Below are positions 34,376 to 43,265 of a stretch of DNA of 64,000 bases, one piece after another; positions within the stretch are counted from its first letter, which is position 1, and every line of letters begins with the position of its first letter. A model generated the notes under the pieces. That model saw only the letters and a list, made by a program, of their open reading frames with translations. It made no database searches and was not told the DNA's origin. The stretch is from an uncultured bacterium (GTDB lineage Bacteria; Cyanobacteriota; Vampirovibrionia; Gastranaerophilales; Gastranaerophilaceae): the NCBI GenBank assembly GCA_902775025.1, contig CACYKP010000001.1, positions 1-64,000 of the forward strand, read 5' to 3'. The translations under genes were made by a program, and so were the position numbers.

Positions 34376-35404
34376 TTATTGTAATGAAAGAATTTTCTTG
34401 TACAAATCTAAAATTTCTTTAGTTTGAGTTTTAGGTATAACTATTTTAATTCTTGCATTCAAATCTCCATATCCGTTTTGAGTCGGCAAACCAAGTTGTT
34501 TTAGTCGTAATGCCTGACCGCTTGATACACCTGCAGGAATTTTTATATTAATTTTGCCGTGTAATGTTTGAATATCTTTAGAACAGCCCAATACAGCTTC
34601 AGGGGGTGTTATATCTATATCTTTTGTTAAGTTTGAACCCTCAAACTCGTATTCATTATCTTTAAAATGGACAACAAAATATAAATCGCCTTTTCTTCCG
34701 TATGCATCTGACTTACCTTCACCTTTTAACCTTATTTTTTTACCTTCTTCAATTCCTTTTGGAAGTTTTACTTTAACAGTTTTTGGCGTAGAAATAATAC
34801 CTGTTCCGCCGCAGTGAGAACAATATCCACCCCCATGACAATCATGACATTTTTCAATATCAGTAAATGTAACTGATATTGATTTCCCATCAAAAACTTC
34901 TTTTGCAGTAACATTAAGGGTTTTTGTAATATCTAAATCTTCATTTTTTTCTGATCGTGTATTTCTGCCTGATCTTGAAGCTCTTTGTGTTTCTCCGAAA
35001 TCGAAGTTACTGAAACCTTGTGTTTGTTGACCGTTCATGCCGCCCATCATATCGCCGAACAAAGAACTAAAAAAGTCTGAAAAACCGCCGGCTCCGCCGC
35101 CGAAATTAAATGTTTGTGCTCCACCTTGGTTAAAATTAAAACTAAAGTTCTCAAATCCCGGTGGAGGTGTATAATCCGCTCCGCCCTGCCAATTTGAACC
35201 TAAGCTGTCATATCTTTGTCGTTTATTTTTGTCAGAAAGAACTTCGTACGCTTCATTTATATCTTTGAATTTTTCTTCGGCTTCTTTTGTTTTATTTACG
35301 TCAGGGTGATATTTGCGAGCAAGCTTTCTGTATGCCGATTTTATTGTACTTGTGTCGGCATCTCTTGTTATACCGAGTATTTCATAGTAATCTTTATATT
35401 TCAT
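34376..35404 (-). CDS. DnaJ-family co-chaperone with a single zinc module
   Basis: The protein has 342 residues. The J-domain (1-67) has the HPD motif (KYHPDVNKT) needed to stimulate DnaK. A Gly/Phe-rich linker follows (about 75-140). The zinc region is reduced to one CxxC pair of repeats (CHDCHGGGYCSHCGGTG, near 187-203) instead of the four in DnaJ. The two C-terminal substrate-binding domains are present (VKVKLPKGIEEGKKIRLKG, DIDITPPEAVLG, TLHGKINIKIPAGVSSGQAL). It is therefore between DnaJ and CbpA types. AAGGAA precedes the ATG. dnaK and grpE are not near. Confidence 0.92.
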   Translation of the reverse strand: MKYKDYYEILGITRDADTSTIKSAYRKLARKYHPDVNKTKEAEEKFKDINEAYEVLSDKNKRQRYDSLGSNWQGGADYTPPPGFENFSFNFNQGGAQTFNFGGGAGGFSDFFSSLFGDMMGGMNGQQTQGFSNFDFGETQRASRSGRNTRSEKNEDLDITKTLNVTAKEVFDGKSISVTFTDIEKCHDCHGGGYCSHCGGTGIISTPKTVKVKLPKGIEEGKKIRLKGEGKSDAYGRKGDLYFVVHFKDNEYEFEGSNLTKDIDITPPEAVLGCSKDIQTLHGKINIKIPAGVSSGQALRLKQLGLPTQNGYGDLNARIKIVIPKTQTKEILDLYKKILSLQ

Positions 35405-35545
35405 TTTTTTATTCCTTTTCTAACCTCATATTAATACAAAAAATAAAGTTGTTTACAAAAATTAATTATTTTTTAATAGTATTATTATAACCATTTACCC
35501 GATTCTTCCTTTGTGTTAAAATTTTTGCAAGTGAGGTACGTAAAA

Positions 35546-36628
35546 ATGGATTTTAAAAAAATATTATTTAAAACAAGTTCTATAGATGTGGAAAAAGCAC
35601 TTCCTGATGCGTTAATTTTTATAAATAAAGACGGAAAAATTCAATGGGTAAATGATATAGCTGCCGAAATTTTTGAAACATCAAAAATGCATCTTATGAC
35701 CTCAAAGATATCAGATTTCATTGAAAATGCAATGAACTTAATTTCTAATGCTGTTATTATGAATAAACCTGTTATATCAAAATTATTGGATAAAGAGTTT
35801 TATTATGATATGACTGTAAGGGAAATTGATGAGGGTTATGTATTAGATTTTAGAGAAACCGTACAACATTCCGTAAAAACACAAGAAGAACCCGATGTAT
35901 CAGTTATTAACCGTGAAAAAAATAATTTCCTGTTAAAATTATCTAATGACTTAAAATCTCCAATACAATCAATTGTTGGCTTTTCGCAAGCAATGTCAGA
36001 TGGTTTGGGTGGCGCAATGACTGAACAGCAGGAAAAATATGTAAGGATTATTAATAAAAATTCCGTTGAGCTTATGTATTTTATTGGGAAATTACTTGAG
36101 TTATCACAGACTGAAAGCGTATTAAAACAACCGGAAAAGAAAACTGCTGATGCTCTTGCGCTTGTACAGTCAGTTGTAAAATACAATGAACAATTGTATA
36201 AAGATAAAGATGTCAGAATTACAGTAAAGCAAGAAGAAAATTATAAAAAAACAATTACAACTGACCATGTAATTTTAAAAAATATTTTACAGGATTTATT
36301 TGAAGTAATTTTAAAATCTGTTGATATGGGTGAGATTATTATAACTTTATCAACCCCGGATGATAGTGAAGTTGAACAAAGAGGCTTAAAAGAAGGGAGC
36401 TATACTAAATTCTCAATAGCAAGCAGTGCACTTCTATTGTCGGATAATGATTTAGAGTGTATGTTTGATCCTTATAGAATTGTTGATACAACAAACAGAA
36501 AAAATGTGTTAAGAGCTATGGTGCTTGCATCGGTAAAAAATCTGGTACAATCGTTGAATGGGATAGTTTGGGTTGAATCACAAATATTAAAAAGCACAAG
36601 CTTTAATGTTATAATACCTGAAGGGTAA
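35546..36628 (+). CDS. PAS/HisKA-like protein, degenerate histidine kinase
   Basis: The protein has 360 residues with ATG at 35546, chosen because GAGGT lies 8 nt upstream; a longer frame to 35513 is not supported. A PAS domain covers about 18-105 (LPDALIFINKDGKIQWVNDI). A HisKA-like helix pair follows at about 122-190, but the H-box reads KLSNDLKSPIQS with Asn134 in place of the phosphorylated His. In the ATPase part the N-box reads LQDLFEVILKS without the Asn, the DxGxG loop is missing, and the Gly-rich GxGLGL is replaced by NVLRAM. The overall fold is otherwise retained (ending SLNGIVWVES). It is likely a non-catalytic partner or sensor, not a pseudogene, because the frame is intact. Confidence 0.82.
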   Translation: MDFKKILFKTSSIDVEKALPDALIFINKDGKIQWVNDIAAEIFETSKMHLMTSKISDFIENAMNLISNAVIMNKPVISKLLDKEFYYDMTVREIDEGYVLDFRETVQHSVKTQEEPDVSVINREKNNFLLKLSNDLKSPIQSIVGFSQAMSDGLGGAMTEQQEKYVRIINKNSVELMYFIGKLLELSQTESVLKQPEKKTADALALVQSVVKYNEQLYKDKDVRITVKQEENYKKTITTDHVILKNILQDLFEVILKSVDMGEIIITLSTPDDSEVEQRGLKEGSYTKFSIASSALLLSDNDLECMFDPYRIVDTTNRKNVLRAMVLASVKNLVQSLNGIVWVESQILKSTSFNVIIPEG

Positions 36629-36681
36629 TTAAAAGAATATATACTTTAAATTGAGTTTTAGAGTGATGGTTGGGAGCTTTA

Positions 36682-37710
36682 ATGAGTAGTGTCGTATTAA
36701 AAAATTTAGTAAAAAGCTATGACGGCAAAAAAAATATCATAGATGATATTAACTTAGAGATAAAAGACAAAGAATTTATAGTATTGGTTGGTTCTTCCGG
36801 CTGCGGGAAATCAACTATATTAAGGTTAATATCCGGCTTAGAAGATATAACGTCGGGCAGTATCATAATAGATGGTAATGTTGTAAATAATGTACACCCA
36901 AAAGATAGAGATATCGCATTTGTATTCCAAAGTTACGCATTATATCCGCACATGAGTGTATATGATAATATTGCATTTGGACTTAAAATGCGAAAATTCG
37001 ATAAAAAATATATTGATAAAAAAGTACATGATGTTGCGAAATCGCTTAATTTAGAAGATTTATTAAATAGAAAACCTCGTCAGCTTTCAGGCGGACAACG
37101 TCAAAGGGTTGCATTGGGAAGGGCTATCGTTAGAAATCCAAAAGTTTTTTTAATGGATGAGCCATTATCTAACCTTGATGCGAATTTGAGAGTGCAAATG
37201 CGTTCTGAGATAAAAAAACTTCATAATGAACTTCAAACAACATTTATATATGTTACCCATGATCAAACAGAAGCATTGACAATGGGAGACAGAATAGTTG
37301 TGCTTGATAAAGGAAAAATTCAGCAGGCAGGTACACCTGAAGAGATATATAATCATCCTAAAAATAGATTTGTTGCAGGTTTTATCGGACAAATGAATTT
37401 TATAGATGTAAATGTTAATAATCATAAATTTTTGATAGAGAATGTAGAGTTTGAAACAGATAAAAATATTTCAGGTTCTGTTACAGTAGCAATAAGAGCA
37501 GAAAAAATGCTGTCAGGTGATAAATCTGTAACAGTTCCAGTTGATATAGTAGAAATGACCGGCGGGGAAAGAATAGTATATTTCTATTTAAACGGAAATA
37601 AATGCACGGCACGTCTTCCTCTTGATTACAAATTCGAAAGCTCGGTAACTTTAAGAATTAATACTGAAAATATGTATTTCTTTAATAAAGATAGCGGAGA
37701 AATTATTTAG
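36682..37710 (+). CDS. ABC transporter ATP-binding protein, MalK/UgpC type
   Basis: The protein has 342 residues with ATG at 36682, preceded by GGGAG; a TTG 12 nt upstream gives a longer frame and overlaps this site. Walker A GSSGCGKST, the Q-loop in FVFQSYALYPHMSV, signature LSGGQRQRVALGRA, Walker B VFLMDEPLSNLDA and the switch His in THDQTEALTM are all intact. The C-terminal 110 residues form TOBE/MalK-type regulatory domains. In other bacteria such ATPases serve sugar importers. No permease or binding protein is encoded here, so it is probably shared by importers elsewhere. It is followed after 2 nt by the AsmA-like gene. Confidence 0.93.
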   Translation: MSSVVLKNLVKSYDGKKNIIDDINLEIKDKEFIVLVGSSGCGKSTILRLISGLEDITSGSIIIDGNVVNNVHPKDRDIAFVFQSYALYPHMSVYDNIAFGLKMRKFDKKYIDKKVHDVAKSLNLEDLLNRKPRQLSGGQRQRVALGRAIVRNPKVFLMDEPLSNLDANLRVQMRSEIKKLHNELQTTFIYVTHDQTEALTMGDRIVVLDKGKIQQAGTPEEIYNHPKNRFVAGFIGQMNFIDVNVNNHKFLIENVEFETDKNISGSVTVAIRAEKMLSGDKSVTVPVDIVEMTGGERIVYFYLNGNKCTARLPLDYKFESSVTLRINTENMYFFNKDSGEII

Positions 37711-37712
37711 AT

Positions 37713-40700
37713 ATGAAAAGATACAAAACACTTATAATTACATTATTAGTAATAGTTGCTTGTTTAATTTCTGTATGTTTTATTCCAATAGATGCAACTC
37801 GCTTTATTCCCATAGTTGAAAAACAATTCCAACAAGATTTAGGGGTGGATGTTCATATCGAAAAATTAATTTTCAGATTTGGTCCCTCCTTAAAAATCAA
37901 AGCACCTGCCATACACTTAATGTATAAAGACGGTCAAAAGTTTGGTCAACTTAATAATGTAAAGTTTTTTGTTCCTTGGAAAACTTTATTCAGAGATGAT
38001 ATATACGTTAAACGTATTTACGCTGATAAGCTAATTCTAAAAACGGGGTCTAAAGATAAATATCTTAATGAATTAATAGAGAAAATTCAATCAAGAGAGT
38101 ATGATTTATATCCGAACTTAATTCTTCACAATTATAGTATATTGTACACTGATAGTGCTAAAAATAAACAATATCAAATCAAAGGTGATTATTTAGAATT
38201 AACCAAAATCGAAAATTTTAAAAATATTAAACTTATTACAGATGGGCAATTTTATATAAATGATAAAAAATATATCACATATAATTTATCTGTAATTCCT
38301 AATATAGAACCAAGTAATTCTATTAAGAATGATGTTAAAATTGCTGATTTAGTGAATCAGGTTGAACTTCTCGATTTTCATTCTGACATAATTGCGGACA
38401 TAAAGATATACAAAACCTTAGATAACCAATTACAATTATCTGGATTGATTAATATTGATAACATCTCAGTGCTTGATCCACAAAAAAAGAATCCAAAAAG
38501 CTTTATTTATTTAACATTTTTCGGTAATAAAACAGGTATTTTATCAAATATTTATGCAACATCTGATAAAAAAATATATGCAGAAGGTGTTATTGGCAAT
38601 ACAAAAAAACATGAAATTGATTTAAAAGTAAAGACGGATAAAATATCATTAAATGACATTTATAAAAAAGTGAAATTGCTGGTTGATTGTTCTAAATATA
38701 AAAGTTTGGATTCTGTTGACGGAACAATGATTGCAGATTTTGCAATAAAAGGAGACATAAATAAATTAAGATCTTCGGGTTATTTAAAAATTTCTGACGG
38801 TACAGTAACTGCTTCAGGATTAAAAATACATGATATAGAATCTAATATTGATTTTTCCAATAACCTTATAAATGTAACAAAAACGGTTGGTTATGTTAAT
38901 AATGCGCCTATAACATTATCAGGTAAAATTGATAAAAAGATAGATTTAGAACTTTTGATGGATAAAGTAGAGCTAAAGCACTTATTACCGGATATATTCG
39001 GAATCAGAAATGGTATAATAACGCTAAATTCCAGTATAAAAGGGAATATTGACAGTATTATTCATAAAGAAAATATCTTAATACAGAATTTTTCTGCACA
39101 AAAGAATGGCAATATCATGTCTTTTGACGTTTTGAATATTGATACTAAAAACAATAATAATGCATATATATCAAATATAAAGATCAAGCCTGAAAAAACA
39201 GAGATTATTAAAATACCTTCTTTAAAAGTTAATATATTGGATAATGTATTAAAAATTCCTGATTTTAATATGTATATGCCAAATTCTAAAGTTAGATTAA
39301 AAGCTGATATATCGGATTATAATACTGATAATTTTATTTTTAATATTAATGCTGACGGATACATTAATTCTAAAGATTTAAGCGGATATACTAATAAATC
39401 GTTAATATATCCTATAAAAGCGAATATAAACGGCACTAAAGAAACACAAAATATTGAAGCTCAAATGCAGCTTATTAATGCAATATTATTGGATGAACCG
39501 GCATTAATTAATGTAGCTGCTGTATTAGAAAATAATATATTAAAAATAGAAGATCTAAGTATATCTGCCTTTAATGGAGTATTTTCGCAAAACCTAAAGT
39601 CAAATCTAAAAGGTAGTAAAAAAATTATTATTTCGGGCAATATAGAAAATCTTAAAGAGCCTGTGTTAAAAAATATTAGATTATTTATACCTCAACAGTT
39701 AAATATTAATATTAATGATACAGTATCTCAGCTCAAAGGCGATATATTTATTAACGGAAAATTTAATAAACCTGAACTTATTGGCCAGCTTAATATACAA
39801 AATTTGGTAAGTCGTTTAGTTCAGCTTTCAATGAATAATGTTATAGTTGATTTTAATAAAAACATTGCAGTAATAAATGCCCCAATAATAAAAATATCAG
39901 ATACCGCACTGGGATTAAATGCATCAGTATTTACCGATATTTCTAAAGGAATCATTGTAAAAAATGCAAATATAAAATCTAAATTTTTTAATACTGATAC
40001 AATTTTGATGTATAAAGATGTACCTATATTAAAAAATATTCCTATTTCTATTCAAGAAGGTAAATTCTATGCCGAGCGTATAGCTTCTACTCTATACAAT
40101 TCTCCCTTATATCTGACTGCGTTTAACTCTGATTTTAATATTAATAATAATTTGATAACAGTAAAAAATTTATCATCAGAGTTCTATAACGGAAAAATGG
40201 AAGGCTCGCTAAAATTTAATTTATCCGATGATAGTTTTTCAACAAATATATTAGCAAGAGGCGTTAGTGCTGCTCCTATTTTCGATGTTATAGCAGTAAA
40301 AAAGGATACAGTAAGCGGAACTATGGATTTTGATACAGATTTAAAAGGCAATCTTTTATCAAAGCAAAGCCTTAATGGTAAAGTCAAATTCTATGTTCAT
40401 AACGGACATATGGGTACGCTTGGAAAGCTGGAACATTTGTTATATGCTCAGAATGTAATAGCTGACAACATGCTCAGAACTTCGTTAAGTGTTGTAACAA
40501 AGGCACTTACTCTAAAGGATACCGGACTGTTTAAATATTTGAGAGGTGATATTAGTTTAATTAATGGTGTGGCAAATATTAATATGCTTCAATCACAAGG
40601 TCCATTGATGTCGTTATTTATAAAAGGACAATATTATCCTGTAACAGATTATGCAAAATTGGTCGTACTGGGACGTTTATCCGATGAAATAGTTGCCGGT

Positions 40701-40979
40701 TTAGGTTCATTTGGAGATTTTTCATTCAATAAACTTATGATTATGTTAACCGGTGATGATAATAAACTTAATTTAAAAGTTGATGATATTGAAAAATTGC
40801 CGCAGCTACCAATGAAAAATACTAAGGAATTCAGGACATATATAAACGGTATATTAGAAAAGCCGAGTTCTGTTATTCAATTTAATTGGATATCATATAC
40901 AAAAAAAACGTTAAGGCAACCGGATGTGCCAAATTCAAATGAAAAAGTGCCTGATTTTATAGAAGCACTTCCTTATTAG
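37713..40979 (+). CDS. AsmA-like large envelope protein
   Basis: The protein has 1088 residues. One membrane helix near the N-terminus (TLIITLLVIVACLISVCFI) anchors it, leaving a very long extracytoplasmic beta-rich part. The start DATRFIPIVEKQFQQDLGVDVHIEKL is the AsmA opening, and the C-terminal part (LKGNLLSKQSLNGKVKFYVHNGHMGTLG through LVVLGRLSDEIVAGLGSF) matches the AsmA/DUF3971 end region. Such proteins (AsmA, YhdP, TamB) form long grooves that carry phospholipids between the two membranes. It fits the lipid-A-type envelope suggested by lpxA. It follows the ABC ATPase gene by 2 nt, but shares no known function with it. Confidence 0.82.
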   Translation: MKRYKTLIITLLVIVACLISVCFIPIDATRFIPIVEKQFQQDLGVDVHIEKLIFRFGPSLKIKAPAIHLMYKDGQKFGQLNNVKFFVPWKTLFRDDIYVKRIYADKLILKTGSKDKYLNELIEKIQSREYDLYPNLILHNYSILYTDSAKNKQYQIKGDYLELTKIENFKNIKLITDGQFYINDKKYITYNLSVIPNIEPSNSIKNDVKIADLVNQVELLDFHSDIIADIKIYKTLDNQLQLSGLINIDNISVLDPQKKNPKSFIYLTFFGNKTGILSNIYATSDKKIYAEGVIGNTKKHEIDLKVKTDKISLNDIYKKVKLLVDCSKYKSLDSVDGTMIADFAIKGDINKLRSSGYLKISDGTVTASGLKIHDIESNIDFSNNLINVTKTVGYVNNAPITLSGKIDKKIDLELLMDKVELKHLLPDIFGIRNGIITLNSSIKGNIDSIIHKENILIQNFSAQKNGNIMSFDVLNIDTKNNNNAYISNIKIKPEKTEIIKIPSLKVNILDNVLKIPDFNMYMPNSKVRLKADISDYNTDNFIFNINADGYINSKDLSGYTNKSLIYPIKANINGTKETQNIEAQMQLINAILLDEPALINVAAVLENNILKIEDLSISAFNGVFSQNLKSNLKGSKKIIISGNIENLKEPVLKNIRLFIPQQLNININDTVSQLKGDIFINGKFNKPELIGQLNIQNLVSRLVQLSMNNVIVDFNKNIAVINAPIIKISDTALGLNASVFTDISKGIIVKNANIKSKFFNTDTILMYKDVPILKNIPISIQEGKFYAERIASTLYNSPLYLTAFNSDFNINNNLITVKNLSSEFYNGKMEGSLKFNLSDDSFSTNILARGVSAAPIFDVIAVKKDTVSGTMDFDTDLKGNLLSKQSLNGKVKFYVHNGHMGTLGKLEHLLYAQNVIADNMLRTSLSVVTKALTLKDTGLFKYLRGDISLINGVANINMLQSQGPLMSLFIKGQYYPVTDYAKLVVLGRLSDEIVAGLGSFGDFSFNKLMIMLTGDDNKLNLKVDDIEKLPQLPMKNTKEFRTYINGILEKPSSVIQFNWISYTKKTLRQPDVPNSNEKVPDFIEALPY

Positions 40980-40986
40980 TCAATGA

Positions 40987-41015
40987 TTGAATTTAAACCA
41001 AAAATTAACTATAAT
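40987..41015 (+). promoter_or_regulatory. Promoter of the PilZ-like gene, leaderless layout
   Basis: -35 TTGAAT (40987-40992), 17-nt spacer, -10 TATAAT (41010-41015), then 7 nt to the ATG at 41023. It is the cleanest of the leaderless-type promoters in the window and starts 7 nt after the AsmA-like stop. Confidence 0.75.
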
Positions 41016-41022
41016 GAATACT

Positions 41023-41637
41023 ATGGATTTACTACAAATAGGACAAAAATTAAGTATAAATATATATAAAAATGATAAACTTATAGAAATTATCGGCAAA
41101 ATCAGCGATATATTAGATGATAGAATAGATGTCGAATTGCCGCCATATTTCATGCGCTATATTGAATGTATGGATGTTGGGAAACACTTAACAGTTAAAG
41201 TTTTTTCAAAATTTGGCACAATAGATTTTAATACGGTAGTAATTACATCTCCATTAGAAGATGTCTTTTCAATAGAATTAGATTATAATGCTATGAAATT
41301 TATCCCAGGTGAAGAAATGCCCATCGTTGATGCAATCGAAAAGCTTAATATAACAATAAATAATGAAATTATTAGTGCAAATACCCTTGAATTATCTACA
41401 GAATTTATTAAGTTATATTGTGATAAACCTTTAGAAGTCGATGAAAATTTTGACTGTGAGTTAATTTTGCCTAATGATTATGGTATAATTAATTTTAAGG
41501 CAACGGTTATTTATAAAGATAATATTTATGATAATGAATATAAGGTGTCTTATTATAATATGAGTGAAAATGATAGACAAACGTTGTTATATTACATGTA
41601 TGTATATATAAAAAATTACAATCAGGAAGAATCATGA
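41023..41637 (+). CDS. PilZ/YcgR-like protein lacking the cyclic-di-GMP motifs
   Basis: The protein has 204 residues. ATG at 41023 is chosen because the promoter occupies the longer frame; an ATG at 41014 is a second possibility. The N-terminal half recalls the YcgR N-domain (LLQIGQKLSINIYKNDKL, IGKISDILDDRIDVELPPYF, VGKHLTVKVFSKFGTIDFNT). The second half has the order of a PilZ barrel, but the RxxxR motif expected at about MKFIPGEEMPIVDAI and the D/NxSxxG motif are both absent. It may be a PilZ-fold protein working without the dinucleotide, or the resemblance may be only general. Its end overlaps the TPR gene (ATGA). Confidence 0.55.
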   Translation: MDLLQIGQKLSINIYKNDKLIEIIGKISDILDDRIDVELPPYFMRYIECMDVGKHLTVKVFSKFGTIDFNTVVITSPLEDVFSIELDYNAMKFIPGEEMPIVDAIEKLNITINNEIISANTLELSTEFIKLYCDKPLEVDENFDCELILPNDYGIINFKATVIYKDNIYDNEYKVSYYNMSENDRQTLLYYMYVYIKNYNQEES

Positions 41638-43223
41638 AAAAAATAATAGAAGAAAATAGTGAAACCGGCAAAGTGAAGAGCAAAGTTTATGCACAAATTG
41701 AACGTTGTAAGTTGGATTTACAAAAAGATCCTACGAATCCAATGTTACATATAAGAATGGGGGATTTGTATTTAAGAAGACATTTAGATATTTTTAATGC
41801 CGGTCAATTTATAGATGATGCTATCACTGAATATCAATTAGCATTAGAATCTTTACTTGATTCATATGAAATTTATTTTAAATTAGGTGTTGCTTTTTAC
41901 TATAAAGGTGATTTGGATAAAGCAATTAATTATTTTACTACGTCCTTAGAAAAGAAAAATAACTATTATGAAGCATATTATATGCTTGCTGAAACATTTG
42001 TTAAAAAGGCACATTTTTCTGATGCAATTGATGCTGCTTTAGCGGCGGTTCAATGTTCTGCAATTGGTTCATCCAGCGCACATTACTTGTTATATAAGTT
42101 ATATGAAGCTTCATCTTTTAAAAACTTTAAGACGAAATTAAAGGCTTTATGGGAAAAAGTACAATCTTTTATGCTTGCGCCTTTTGACAAAACCGCACGT
42201 ACGAATATCATTCAAAATTTATCTTACTTAAGATTTTTGCCTTTATTTTTAAAAGGTTTTTATGCCATTCAAGTAAAAAATTATGGTTTGGCTGTTGAAA
42301 TATATAAATCAGCAATTGATATTGCGCCTGGTTTTGCGCCTTTATATTGTGTTTTAGGAGATATTTATCTTTCAACCGGATATTTTGATGATGCTGTTAC
42401 CGAATATAAAATGGCGATATGGCTTGACCCATTTAATATAGCAGCATATCGTCATTTATGCCGGGCATTTGAAGAACAAGGTGATTATAATCAAGCAATC
42501 GATATTTATAATAAATTAATTGCGATGGCGCCTAATATTCCTGATTTATATTCTAATCTTGCAAATATTTATTATATAAAAGGCGAATTTGACTTGGCAA
42601 TATCAAATTATCAAACGGCAATTACAATTAATCCAAATCCGTCTTGGACAAGTATTATTGCACAAACTATGGGATTCGTATATCAAGAAAATAAATCTGA
42701 TCCTGATGCCGCAATATCAGCTTATCAAACGGCTTATGTTTTAACGCCGGATGATATTGATATTTATGTAAATTTGGGCAGTGCTTTTTATGATAAAGAA
42801 GATTATGATAATGCGCTTCAAATTTATAGGCAGGCTCTTGAATTTCAACCTCATAATGCTAAAATTCATTGTAATTTAGGATTTTTATATTGGGGAAAGG
42901 GTGATACAGAAGAGGCTATGAAGTCGTATGAATTAGCTATTAAATATAATGATGCCTATGATATAGCATACAATAACTTAGGTGTTATTTATTTAGATGA
43001 TTTAGGCAGAGTAAAACAATCTATCGAACTCTTCAGAAAAGCTGTAGAAACAAATCCAAATTATGCACTTGCACATTTTAATCTTGCGAGAGCAATATCT
43101 ATAGTTGGAGATAAGATTGAGGCTGCGAAATTATATCAAATGGCGCAGGATATAAATAAAATTACTCAAGAAATTGATCCGAAAGATATTGCTGATAAAA
43201 TAAGCGAACTTTTCGAGTCTTAG
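41634..43223 (+). CDS. TPR-repeat protein
   Basis: The protein has 529 residues with no signal peptide, so cytosolic. About twelve tetratricopeptide repeats can be read, for example YEIYFKLGVAFYYKGDLDKA, APLYCVLGDIYLSTGYFDDA, DIYVNLGSAFYDKEDYDNAL and AKIHCNLGFLYWGKGDTEEA. A less regular stretch around residues 150-215 (LKALWEKVQSFMLAPFDKTA) interrupts them. It is translationally coupled to the PilZ-like gene. TPR arrays are protein-binding scaffolds; the partner is unknown. Confidence 0.88.
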   Translation: MKKIIEENSETGKVKSKVYAQIERCKLDLQKDPTNPMLHIRMGDLYLRRHLDIFNAGQFIDDAITEYQLALESLLDSYEIYFKLGVAFYYKGDLDKAINYFTTSLEKKNNYYEAYYMLAETFVKKAHFSDAIDAALAAVQCSAIGSSSAHYLLYKLYEASSFKNFKTKLKALWEKVQSFMLAPFDKTARTNIIQNLSYLRFLPLFLKGFYAIQVKNYGLAVEIYKSAIDIAPGFAPLYCVLGDIYLSTGYFDDAVTEYKMAIWLDPFNIAAYRHLCRAFEEQGDYNQAIDIYNKLIAMAPNIPDLYSNLANIYYIKGEFDLAISNYQTAITINPNPSWTSIIAQTMGFVYQENKSDPDAAISAYQTAYVLTPDDIDIYVNLGSAFYDKEDYDNALQIYRQALEFQPHNAKIHCNLGFLYWGKGDTEEAMKSYELAIKYNDAYDIAYNNLGVIYLDDLGRVKQSIELFRKAVETNPNYALAHFNLARAISIVGDKIEAAKLYQMAQDINKITQEIDPKDIADKISELFES

Positions 43224-43265
43224 TTTGCGTTTAAAAATATTTTGTCATATATTAAAATAACTAGT

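Noticed and set aside
35546-36628. Degenerate kinase as a pseudogene
   Set aside because: The frame is complete, with a good ribosome binding site and conserved PAS and overall fold pattern; only the catalytic places are lost.
40987-41022. Upstream TTG start for the PilZ-like gene
   Set aside because: The TTG is the first three bases of the -35 box TTGAAT; starting there would translate the promoter.
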